Source of the DNA: Panicum virgatum
Taxonomy: Eukaryota; Streptophyta; Magnoliopsida; Poales; Poaceae
Assembly (NCBI RefSeq): GCF_016808335.1
Contig: NC_053143.1
Span: forward strand, 3,381,398 to 3,445,397
Reading direction: 5' to 3'
Length of the DNA: 64,000 nt
Shown in pieces: positions 34,808-45,380 of the stretch. Each line of letters starts with the position of its first letter. The stretch's first letter is position 1. Both the position numbers and the translations under genes were made by a program. A model generated the notes under the pieces. The model did no database searches. It was not told where the DNA came from and was given only the letters and a program-made list of their open reading frames with translations.

Positions 34808-35736
34808 CAAGGTTCAAAAAAATGCATTTAAACGTCGTTTAATCAAGATTAAACGCTGAACGGTGGGGTAGCGTTGCGTTTATGGGGTTTTATGGGGTAA
34901 ACGTTGAAAAAAATGTTGGCGCGTGAGCCGGAGGAAGGAAAGAATGGCGCGGGAAAGGAGTTGCCGGCGCAGGAATTAGAAGACGGGCCCAAGACAGTCT
35001 GGGCGGTGCAATCAGTCGCGCATCTGCGGATCTGCCTCCAGGGTTCCGCGACTCGCGTCGTGCCTCCGCCTCCGACGTCGCCAGCCACTGCGCCTCCCGC
35101 TGCTCCTAGTCCTCCCTGCGGCCTGCAGGGCCCCTGTCCGCCGCCGACTCTGCAGCTCCGCCTCCCTGCAGGGGACCCGTCGCGCGTCCGCCTCTTGCAG
35201 GGGACCCGTCGGCTTCCCGTCCGCCTCCCGTCGCTGCTCTTCCCTGCAGCCGCCCCAAGCCCCCAAGGTCAGTGCCCTCCCCTACTCGCTGCTCCTTCCT
35301 CCCGCTCGCTTCTCCACACCCTGTTGCTCTCCCTGCTCCTCTCCCCTGCTCTGGATGACAGGATAAGTGAATATTGAATACTGAATCTGCATGTATGTGT
35401 ATGTGTATGTGTTTGCCTTAGCCCTGCCTTGAATAAGTCTCTAACTGCCTGATTTGTGATTGCTCTGATATATGTATGTTTGGATGTGATTGCTCTGATA
35501 TATTTATGCCTGAATGTTGTCTGAAAGTAAGGGATGTCAAAAACAAGTGTGCAGCAAGAGGTATGGTCACTATTATTACTTCTAGTTGTGTTATTACTAC
35601 TGATTTTGCTCTCAGTATCACAAAAAATAATAAAAAAAATAAAAAATGTTTAATCGCGTTTAATCTCGTTTAAACTACTAAAACTCTACACCATCGGCTA
35701 GTTCGCTCAGCGTTCAGCGTTTTTTTTTGAACCTTG
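34808..35736. mobile_element. Non-autonomous hAT element (929 bp) between PURA and the phosphatase gene
   Basis: The ends are CAAGGTTCAAAAAAA and TTTTTTTGAACCTTG, flanked by the perfect 8 bp duplication GGAAATAT at 34800-34807 and 35737-35744. Subterminal sequence is rich in 'gtttaa' and 'aaacgctgaac' motifs near both ends. The interior has a GC-rich block (about 34920-35350) and no transposase. An alternative reading with a 9 bp duplication would suggest a Mutator-like element, but the CA/TG termini favour hAT. Confidence 0.82.
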
Positions 35737-35745
35737 GGAAATATC

Positions 35746-36056
35746 AGGTTTCAGGGATATAAGCAAAACCTGAAACTGAACTATCCAGCGCAGTAGCACG
35801 ATCGGCACGCAGCGCCGCGGCGGCGGCAAGCTATCTAGCGGAGCTGAGCGCGAGGCGCGGGAAGCGGCGGCGAGCACGGGCGAGGCTGCGACGGCGACGA
35901 CCGAGACGCTGGTGCATCCCCCAGCCGCCACGTGGGCGTAGCCGGCCGAATCATGGCCATACATCCTGGCGCCAAGCTTCACCGCGCGCGCGCGCGAACC
36001 ACACATCCCACCACACGACTCCCCCAACCGAGCGGAGCGGAGCGCCTCGCTCACCC
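35746..36056 (+). promoter_or_regulatory. Promoter/5' UTR region of the phosphatase gene
   Basis: About 310 bases separate the hAT target duplication from the start codon. The sequence is GC-rich with a 'gcgcgcgcgcg' run near 35985. No TATA box could be assigned with confidence. Confidence 0.4.
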
Positions 36057-38590
36057 ATGCTTCTCCTCGCTCCCGCCCCGCCGGCGGCGGCCGCTTGCCG
36101 GCGAGCCGCCGCCCGATGGCCCCCCGTCCGCTGCTCGAGCGTGCACGAGCTGGAGCGGTCCCCTCCGGCCCGCCCGGGCGCGTCGCTCCCGCCGCTGCGG
36201 GCGGCGAAGCGGGTGGCGCTGGTGCGGCACGGGCAGAGCACGTGGAACGCGGAGGGCCGCATCCAGGGGAGCTCCGACGCCTCCGTGCTCACGCCCAAGG
36301 GTGAGGCCCAGGCCGCGACCTCCCGCCAGATGCTCCTCGCCGACGCCTTCGACGCCTGCTTCACCAGCCCGCTCGCGCGCTCCCGCCGCACGGCCGAGAT
36401 CATCTGGGAAGGCCGCGACGACGGCGGCCTCATCCCGGACTCGGACCTCCGCGAGATCGATCTCTACTCTTTCCAGGTCTGATTACTGTGATTATGCTAT
36501 GCAGCGGTGGTGTTTGCGTGAATGCATGCATTGCCCCCAATTCAATTCGATCCAGTCGGCTCGCTGATTCTCCTACATACTTGCTGCTTAGCAGGTGCTT
36601 GTGGGAATGCCCGAGTGTAACGAGCTGGTGATTCTGATTTCCAGGGACTGCTGAAGCATGAAGGGAAGGAGAGGTACGGGGTTGTGTACCGGCAGTGGCA
36701 GAAGAACGCGGCCAACTTCAGCATCGACGGGCACTACCCGGTGCGGGAGCTGTGGGGCCGCGCGCGGAGCTGCTGGGAGAGGATTTTAGCACACGAGGGC
36801 AAGTCGGTGCTTGTGGTGGCACACAATGCAGTGAACCAGGCGCTCGTCGCCACTTCTTTGGGTGGGTGCTGCCACGTTTTGATGTGCAGTCTGTGATGCC
36901 GCAGTTGATTGAAATCGATGTTTGGTTCTTCACGTTTATGTTTAGGACTTGGTGCCGAGTACTTTCGGGTTCTGCTCCAGAGCAATTGTGGCGTTAGTGT
37001 GCTGGATTTCACCCCAAAGACTGGCGGAGGTCCTCCAAATGTTTGTCTTAACCGCTTAAATCAGGTGTGTTCTGGTCACTGACTTGTACCAAGTAGAATA
37101 TAGGCATACAAGATTATTTTGTTTTTCGTTAAAAAATGATTTGGAACTTGGACTGCTTACCCGTTTCTGTTAGAACTGCCATTTTGTATCAACTTGGAGA
37201 TGAAAGAATTCTCAAGACATGATAGGAAAATGGAATGGTTAAACCCCCCAAAAGACACTTTGATTTAAGCTTGTGCTTCATTGTATTTTGTACAGACCCC
37301 AAATTCTCCTGTTGCTGCTGGAAGTTCTGGTGGAAGAAAGACTAGCAAAAGGATCATTCTGGCCTGTCAAGGAACTACACAGAGCAGTTCTGAGGTATGA
37401 CTTTTACTCGTATGTGCATGTGTTCTATCATGAGGAAAGACATTTTCTTTTCATGACATTTTGCACCTTCAGAAAATTTCATGCGCCAACATAATTTGGT
37501 TTAATTGTAACCTTTGGTATGTAAACTAGAAAAGCATTGCAACTCTGATCTACACCAGTGATCATTCATTGCTTTGTGTTGCAGATTAGTCTAGGTGGAA
37601 TGGGATATGCACCACTGAACATGCTTGGGACTATACAGGTACTTCATTTTATTTCTTGCACCATCAGTTTGTTTCCAACACAAGTTGAGCTCATTTCTGG
37701 ACATATACTTTCAGTCTCAGAAGACTGCAGAACTACTTCTAGATCTGAAGGTGAACAGTATTATCTGTAGCCCACAAGTTGCATCTGTTGATACTGCAAC
37801 TGCTATATGCGAGGTGACTGTAATCTGAACCAACAATGAAGTTCAATAAACTGTGTTCCCTTTTGCTTCTGCCTATTTTTGGCCTTCTATTTTTGATTCC
37901 GTGGAGTGATTGTAGGTCCAAGAGGCGGCAGATTGCTTAGGTGCTGATTGTGTGCCTCGTTATGTGGAAATGAAGAATTTGCTAGAACTTGAAACTGATG
38001 ATGCCTTTCAAGCAAAGCAAAAGGTTTGACCATCTTCAATGTCTACGATTTCTGCAAAGCGTCATACAAGTTATACTAGTGAATATATTATTTCAGCTCT
38101 CTTTTATGTCTTCAAGATTTGCACTTACCTTTTCAATGTACGCCCTATTCATATAGTGTGTTTGTAGCTTGGAAACACTCAATGTCTGAGTAATCATCAA
38201 TGCTTTTCTTTCTTTCTGCAGAGCTTTGGGGATATAGTTCAATCGGGCTGGATGGGCAGCATGGAATACAAAACACTAGAGCGACTGTGGGCTCAGTCCA
38301 AGGATGCGTGGCAAGCCTTGCTAAATGAATTGCCGGATGATAGTGAGTCGGATCGAGTTGTTGTGGCCGTAGGCCATCCAGCCATACACCTTGCTCTGCT
38401 CTGTCGGTGCCTTGATTTGCCAATGGAGTACATGTCATCTTTCCATCTAGACGATGGAAGCATCAGCGTGATCGATTTCCCGGATGGACCTAAAGGAAGA
38501 GGCGTTGTCAGATGCACAAATTACACAGCCCATCTCGGTAGATGGTCAATACCCATTACGCGGCCAACTGAAAATGATGAGGAGTTCTAA
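36057..38590 (+). CDS. 2-carboxy-D-arabinitol-1-phosphatase-like histidine phosphatase
   Basis: Eight exons: 36057-36476, 36645-36861, 36946-37064, 37296-37394, 37585-37638, 37715-37813, 37916-38023 and 38222-38590, giving 494 residues. A short basic, alanine-rich leader suggests plastid import. The N-terminal phosphoglycerate-mutase-like domain has the catalytic LVRHGQSTWNAEGRIQG (RHG at 57-59), SPLARSRRTAEII, a REIDLYSFQG acidic stretch and the second catalytic His in VLVVAHNAVNQAL. A second, diverged domain has ILACQGTTQ where RHG would be, SPQVASVDTATAI and VVAVGHPAIHLAL. This two-domain layout matches plant proteins annotated as CA1P phosphatase, which removes phosphate from the Rubisco night-time inhibitor in the chloroplast. 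Substrate is inferred from family resemblance, and related plastid phosphatases are possible. The frame is intact. Confidence 0.93.
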
Positions 38591-39137
38591 CATTCTTGAA
38601 GGTAACGTTTTCCGTGTTAATGTATAGCATCCTTCAGAAACACACACGTGTAAATATCTTACATTGATGTACATATATCTTAATCTCAATATAACAACAT
38701 CTGTTTACATAAAAAAAAATGTGTATGTGCTCGGTTGAAAAAAGATCTCCATGTTTCTGCTGTCCTCTACTCCTCTTGCATGAAGTGTGAACATTTCTGA
38801 GTCTGTCTGTGGACTGTGGTAAGGAGAACCCTGCACTCTGTAGCGATGCAGATTCAGCTCAGGCCGAGCTCTGAAACTTGCACTCCTTTGTGTCGCCAAG
38901 CATGTGAAGTGGTTATCAGTTCCAGCGACGAAGATACTGACAAAGGTTGTTGCCACCAGGCATTGACTCGATCTGCATGGCGGAAGGTTCACAGCTTGGG
39001 CAGGAGCGTGACACGTGTCTTTTCTCTGCCACGTGTAGCTCTTCTTCCTCCTGCAGCACTGCAATCTACAGGCTACCTGCTACCGAGCCTTTGCCGAGTT
39101 TGGTCCATTCCCTAGATCCTACAACTGCAATCTTCTA
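38591..39137. other. Short spacer between phosphatase and seipin genes
   Basis: Holds the phosphatase 3' UTR and the seipin promoter. No coding or repeat feature was seen. Both genes are on the plus strand. Confidence 0.6.
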
Positions 39138-40483
39138 ATGGATTCAGCGGTAGCGCCACACCAGGTGTCCCAATGCCAGCACGATTGCTCCTTGCCGGCC
39201 GCCGTATCCGGCAACGGCCTCTACACCGGCCGGCCAAGAAGCACACCCGCCGCCGATTCCAACGATGCTCTCCTCTTCCTGGCCGGCCCGGCCGGCTGGT
39301 TCATCCGGCTGGTCGCCTTCCTCGGGGAGATCGTCGCCTCTGCCATCCTCGGCCTCGTCTTCCCCGTCGCCACCCTTGTCGGCGCGCTGCGCGCCCTTCC
39401 TGCGGTGGTCGCATCCAACCTCCGGCGCGCGGCCCTCGGCCTGCTCGCCGCGGCGTGCACCTTTGCCGTCCTCGTCGCCGCGCTGTTCGTGTCCGTACTG
39501 CTCGGCTTCGTTCTCGTCCGGTACTGGGTGGAGGAGCCGGTGACCGTGCGCCGGCCGCTCTACTTCGACTACACGGAGGCGCAGCCAAGCGCCGCAGTGG
39601 CCCTCGGCCGAGCGCGGGGCCTGACGCTGCCGGCCGGGCACTCCGTGATGGTGTCGATGGCGCTGCTGCTGCCTGATTCCTACCACAATCGAGAGATTGG
39701 CATGTTCCAGGTATACAGCTGCATGATTTTACTCGATTCCCAATCCAAATTTCTTGGAGCTTAACAATTCTTATGCTGATTTGCATCTCATGATAAACTT
39801 ACTCTCTGCAGATTAAAGGAGAGGCAATCTCTGTCGGTGGAATCACCATGGCATCAGCTGCGCAGCCATATATGCTGAGGTATAAGAGCACCCCTGTCCG
39901 GCTAGCGCAATCTGCGCTGATGTGTGTGCTACTCACGCTGGGCGTGCGCAGTGAGACCCAGACTGCAAATCTGAAGGTGTTGCAGTATAGGGAAGGTCAT
40001 GGCCGTCACAAGAAAACAGGGCTAATCAGAGTCCTGCTGCAGCCAAGAGCTGCTATAGTGTAGCTGCCTCAGGTGTACAAAGCAGAGGTTGTTGTGCAGA
40101 CAAATCCTCCGTGGACAAAGAGCCTGGCACGGGGCTTTAAATGGACATTATGTGTGTGGGTGTCATTCTCTGTCTACATTGTTCTTGTTGTTCTTGCCAT
40201 TTGTTGGGTCCGGCCCCTTGCGGCATCCGCGAGAAATAGAAGGTTATCTGAACTTCAGGCCAATGGAATGATGACTTCTCATCTGGGTACAGTAGACATT
40301 GGTGAAAGCCCAAGCCAGGAGTTATCTGAAGATTTTACAGTGAAGAGGAGACAGAGGAGAAGCAAGCGGAACTCACAATTTCGGACGCAATTACATGAAG
40401 GCAGCATGGACCTCAAGTTCACTGAGGGTTCGACTTCTAGTGTTACTGTGGTGGAGACCGATCAGGCCATGACCCATGAATGA
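39138..40483 (+). CDS. Seipin with an internal stop codon
   Basis: Seipins are ER proteins with two membrane spans and a lumenal domain that organise lipid-droplet budding. Two exons: 39138-39710 and 39812-40483 (414 codons plus stop). Residues 45-90 are hydrophobic, and the main first span is about 99-127. The lumenal signatures are VRRPLYFDYTEAQP, LPAGHSVMVSMALLLPDS, a GMFQIKGE junction and QPYMLRYKSTPVRL. A TAG at 40061-40063 (codon 275) interrupts the frame between VLLQPRAAIV and LPQVYKAEVVVQTNPPWTK. The same frame then continues through the second span (FKWTLCVWVSFSVYIVLVV) to the normal end. As written, the product would lose the last lumenal strand and second membrane span. A single-base change (for example from TCG or TTG) would explain it. 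It could be a recent null allele or an assembly error. No intron can remove the codon in frame. Confidence 0.85.
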
Positions 40484-41825
40484 TCCTTGAGAATCCAAGT
40501 GCACCCAAATACCCAATCCTCAGGATGATATCAACTAATTCGATCAAAGACGTTGCTGTGAAATTTGTGTTTACTGTTACTGCCAATCTTCTGTATATGA
40601 GACGCAAATACCTTTCATACAAGCTTTCAAACAATGCGTGTAAAAAAATGTATCGATGGATGAAAACTGCAAGAACTTCATGGAACTTGTGTTCCTTATT
40701 CATGTGTCTCCCAGACTTTCTTTGGGTGAACTTATTTTCATGGAAATTATGGGGTGTCTAGTTCTACATGCCACATGCCAGTATCTTGTAAGTTGAATCT
40801 CTGAGTAATCTGCGTATTTTACACCCTCTCTAGACAATAAATTGTCTTATTTCAAACCATCTGCTTTCCTGCAACTATGTTTTCAGTGGCCTTTCTTATT
40901 CCTGTTCCTTTGTTGGGCAGTAGGATGTAGACAGCGAATGACTACTAGTAATTTGTTAGATTGGCCCTGCTTTATTACAGGTGCTGAAAATTGTATAAGC
41001 TGGGACCATTAATGCTATAGGACACTGAGGTTTTGCACAGGTTTTTATACTTTTTTACTAATCTTATTACAGCTACTGAAACTGTCAGATAGGGCTATTG
41101 CGAGCCTCAAGCAACTGATCCACATGTCTTCGTGCATCAATATTTTGTGTCCTCAACAAAGTAGGGTGGAAATTAATATGTTTTTTTTGAGGCAATGGAA
41201 ATTAATATGTTGAGCAGAGCACTGCGCAATCATTTATTGTAGATATTGATAAGCAAGAACCGTGTGGCCTCATCTTTTAACAGAGACTTCTCATGCTGAT
41301 CAAAACATTGAAGTGTTTTGAGCTTTTGCAAGTTACAGCAAGCTGGGCCATCCCAACTACACCGGCGCAGAGGAAGGAAACTTCATCATTTTCAACTGGG
41401 AGTTAACAGGTATCCTCCTTCCTATCGAGTGCATAATTAATTTATTTCAGAGTCTGAATTGCATCCATGTTGATTTTTCTCTACGTTTTAGTCTGGTAAG
41501 ACTTGAGAAGTATCTGTTCCATCTCCCCAACTGCTTTACTGTTGTCAGTTAGGAGTATTAAATCGTCTCCCCTGTTGCAAAAATCTATCTTTTTAACTGG
41601 TCCAACAGTAGGTTAGGTGATATAAAATGCTCTTTTGTCAGCTTATGCATTTATAGACTATTCATAGTCAAAAAAATTTCTAGCTGAACAAGAACAAAGA
41701 AAACGTGTTTAGTGTACATAATTCATCTATCTGACATGCTATTATACATATATGAATTGCAGCATTATATTTGGTTCTCACTCTGTTGATATAAACAAAG
41801 TCAACAATCATGCACCAATTTTATA
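40484..41825. other. Intergenic, no gene supported
   Basis: Seipin 3' flank and AT-rich spacer. Short stretches ('acttctcatgctgatca' near 41285) recur in diverged form near 45960, suggesting old noncoding duplications. No domain was found. Confidence 0.5.
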
Positions 41826-41838
41826 ATGCTTTTGATAT

Positions 41839-43489
41839 TTTTTTTTGAGAAGGGGGGGGGGACGAAAAGTCCCCACCTGAATTTCATTAAACCACAGATG
41901 CCGGACTAGCCGGTGATAGTTTTGGTGCCAGGCACCATACAGGCATTGACCGCTAAACGATCAGATTGTTACAGAATTCGAAAAGAAGACAACCAGATAC
42001 AACAAAGAAAAGTACAGCTCGCAAACAATTCAAAGACAAAGCATGACACAATCGGAAGACACCAACAATCGCCGATTAGCGCCACCACTGAACAACATAC
42101 TTGCCCATTTTGCTTCATCTGTTGCATCCTGCACCACCCCTCGTAGCTACGCCGAACCCACTGCCGCCCTCCAACCGAGGACCACCCAGTGGGATGGGGA
42201 CTAAGAGTGGCGAAGGACACACAAACCAAAGCTCACCGGAAACGACAACCTCCCTTGTAGCCGAAGGTGACACCTACAGCACATCCGGGCTCCACGTACC
42301 ACCATCCAACGCCACCCAAGGGGAGGAAACCGTGAGGAGGAATGATGGAAGCTGTGAAAACACCACCCGGCATTTGATTTTTTGCCACCATCAACAAGGA
42401 GAGCATCGACGAAGCAGATGCGCCAGGGGAGGACGCTCGCCGAACCACGACAGCAGCCACCAACCAATGCCTGCATCACCCAGGAAGAGTAAGCTAGCAG
42501 CACCCACGAAGAGGAGGGGGATACGCCAAGCAATTCTTCGGCTTCGAGAAGTAGCGGACAATGCCAGGAGGGACACGCGGACTCTTGTCATCACCTCCAG
42601 GGAGTACATCGGCGCCCAAAGGCGTCGTCGATGACGGCACCGGCACAACGCCGGGCTAGGATTTCTCCTGACTAGTACCCATGCCCAACCAATAGATGGA
42701 CAGTGGCAGGGACGCCTCGAACAACGCCTTCAAGAAGGGAGATCGGCACCTCATGGTGTCGTCGTTGTCGGCACCGGTAAAATACCGGACTAGGATTTCT
42801 CCTGGTGTATACCGGCCCACCAGCTGCAGCACCCGTCGTGAGATGACCGGCAACCACATGCCGCAGGGCACTAGATCCATTGCTGAAGCATGTCTGGACG
42901 CCCTCGCCACCGCCACGGTAGAAGGGACGCGGGCCGCCGGCGACCACAGCGTCCACGGAGCCGGGACAGGGGGTGGGGTTCCGACCCCGACCACCGTCGT
43001 CACCAAGCATGGCAGCGCCAGGCACGAGCCCACCACGGTACCCGCCAGAGTAGATAGCACCTTGCTGCTTGAGCCCCTTCGGCTCGCGCGAGCGGCAAGG
43101 CGCAAAGCAGCAGAGACAGCAGCCATGGTGGGAGATGCAGCGCCCAGCGCGAGCAGCCACACCTCCGCGCCTGGGAGCACCAGATCCGGTACTGTAGGGA
43201 CCGGATCCACACTCGGAGGCCCCGGATCCGCCACCATAGCAGGCAGCCATAGCCATGGGCGTCACTACAACTTGAAGCACAAACCGGAAAAGAGAGAAGA
43301 AAATGGAGAGAGGAGAGGGGTGGAAGAGCATGGATGCCGGCTTCGGCACCAGAGCTGGCCGCCGCCGCCGCGCAACAGCCTGCAGCGGCGGCGGCCAAGG
43401 GGAGCTGCCGGAGGGGAGGTGGTTTGGATGCGGAGGTGGGGCGCCCCTCTCGTCGCCTAGAGAGGCGACCGAGAGAGACGAACAGAGTG
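41839..43489 (-). mobile_element. LINE-derived retroposon, minus strand, with 13 bp target duplication
   Basis: A perfect 13 bp duplication ATGCTTTTGATAT lies at 41826-41838 and 43490-43502. On the minus strand the 1651 bp insert starts CTCTGTTCGTCTCTCTCGG and ends with an A-rich tail (poly-T at 41839 onwards), preceded by 'tttaatgaaattcaggtgg'. The GC-rich 5' portion has diverged repeats of a ~130 bp unit containing 'aggagaaatcctag' (near 42665 and 42795 on the plus strand), like 5' UTRs of grass LINEs. No reverse transcriptase is present. It reads as a LINE with a 5' UTR joined to a 3' end, that is, an internally deleted copy. Confidence 0.75.
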
Positions 43490-43502
43490 ATGCTTTTGAT
43501 AT

Positions 43503-44436
43503 AAACAACTGGTTTAGCCAATGCATGTATCGCATTCTCATATTCTCACATTGCTTCATGATTTGATTGTATATAAAATGATTTTTGACCATATTTCACA
43601 TTCTCATTTCTCCGATCAGATTGGTTCATGACTCATGGACCCGTTCATTGACCAATGGGCAGATCCTTGTGAACTGGCATCAGCACAGCAGTAGGTGAGT
43701 CTGGGCGTAGTCTCTCTGTACTGGATAGACGGGGGCAAACTTATTAGACTAAGGTTGTATCCTATGCAGCACATTTGATCTGCCATCTGTTTAATGAAGT
43801 TTTGCAATTTAAGAGCGGTTGCTACAGAGTGGTACCTTAAATGTTGAACAAAAATGTTGCATTAGGCCTATGAACAAAAATGGAGACATTAGCCATGTGA
43901 CAAGGGATCAAGCTTTTGCTTCATCTACAACCCTTCATTGTGCTTTCCCTGTTGTGTATTAGTTAGTTAATCTTTCAATCACTGAATTATAAAAAAAATC
44001 TTTTAATCATTGGGAAGTGAACATGTCTATTCCAGTACTAAGTTCAGTAGGCCATTGTATTTCATTAGAGAGCGTGATATCGGGAGTTGTTGGCACTGGC
44101 GTATGCTTTTGCTGTATGACTGTACCTGTTTTTTCCCCTACGGAAACTTGACATTTCACATGTCTGGAGACCACGAGTGATCCATGATTAGCTGATTCCT
44201 CTGCATATTGTTGATCCGATTTCAGTTAGATCCAACACTTCACCTGTGGTGTTGCTGTCCCATTTTTGCCCTCATAAAATTTACTTCTTGGTCTAAACTA
44301 GATTTATTGCAAAGTTTAATTTGATTTTCAAAATACACCTTCCAGTAAAAAAGATATTTCATGGTTTCAACAGTGAAGCACTAATGGCATTGCCATCGTT
44401 CTTGTTTTTTCCACAGAGATAGAAGTAAAACACTAA
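43503..44436. other. Intergenic, no gene supported
   Basis: AT-rich. A ~70 base stretch at about 43590-43660 ('gatcagattggtt...catggac') recurs in diverged form at about 46770-46840. The last three bases are the TAA target site of the next element. Confidence 0.5.
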
Positions 44437-45377
44437 GACTCCGTTTGGATGTCGATATTGGAGGGCATGGAATTGAATTGGGTTCAATACCAAATCAACC
44501 ATGGTATTGAAATGAGATACAATTCTAATTCTATTGTTTGGATGTCATTGTATTGGAGTACAAGCATGGAAAACAACTCAATTCATTTTTATGTTTGGAT
44601 GTACAAGCATGGAATTGGTATTTGTTCCCATCTTCCACCTGGCCGAAGAACACTACTCCGGCAACAGTCGCTGCCGTCACGGCACACAGGAAAGTGGTGG
44701 CGCCCCTCTTGGATTCACGCGCCCCTCCTAGATCCACGTGACCAGAGGGGAGCAGAAGAGGTGCTCACCGGCGGAGGGGCTCTCCCACGGACGGAGGTAG
44801 GGGAGGAGTTACATGGCTCGCCGGCGGAGGGGCACGGGCTCACCGCAGAAGGAGGTCAGGGGAGGGGCGGCGCGGCTCCTCGCTCACCCTGCGGCCTTCT
44901 TCTCCTCCCGCTCGGGCGCGTCGGCGGAGGGAGCCGCCGAGGAGGAAGATGGAGGAGGGCGCCCTGGCCATGGCGGCGTGGCCCGCCGGTAGAGGGAAGC
45001 GATGGCGGCGCGACTTGCCGGCGGAGGGAGGGGGAGAGCGGTGCAGCTCACCGGCGGAGGGAGGTGGAGGGCAGTGCAGCTCGCCGGCCCACCAGCGTAA
45101 GGGGGGCGGCGGCGCGACTCGCCTATAGAGGAGAGAATGTTGGTCGTTGGTGGGAGAGAGGGTGAGAGACGCGAGGAGGTCGGGGAAAGACAATGCCCTC
45201 CAATACGGAGGAGTCCGGCTCGGTATCGAGACTGGGGGCACACGCGTGGGATGAATGCCGGTTGGCGTTAAGATTGATTTCCAATTCCGAATTCTAAGTC
45301 ATCCAAACAGTTGGCATTCGCAGCTGCCAATTCCAATTCCGAATTCCGAGCCCTAATATCTACATCCAAACGCTATC
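44437..45377. mobile_element. Non-autonomous PIF/Harbinger-like element (941 bp)
   Basis: The ends GACTCCGTTTGGATGTCGAT and ATCTACATCCAAACGCTATC form imperfect inverted repeats, with TAA on both sides (44434-44436 and 45378-45380). Subterminal 'ttggaattg...' tracts also pair. The core (44640-45240) is GC-rich, with recurrent 'ccggcggaggg' units and frames open on both strands, but no transposase domain was recognised. Confidence 0.78.
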
Positions 45378-45380
45378 TAA

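Noticed and set aside
35932..36567. 211-codon frame overlapping exon 1 of the phosphatase gene
   Set aside because: Shadow frame, rich in R, P and S, without splice continuity. The phosphatase frame has the RHG motif.
39144..39786. Minus-strand frames opposite seipin exon 1
   Set aside because: Mirror of a GC-rich coding exon; no domain.
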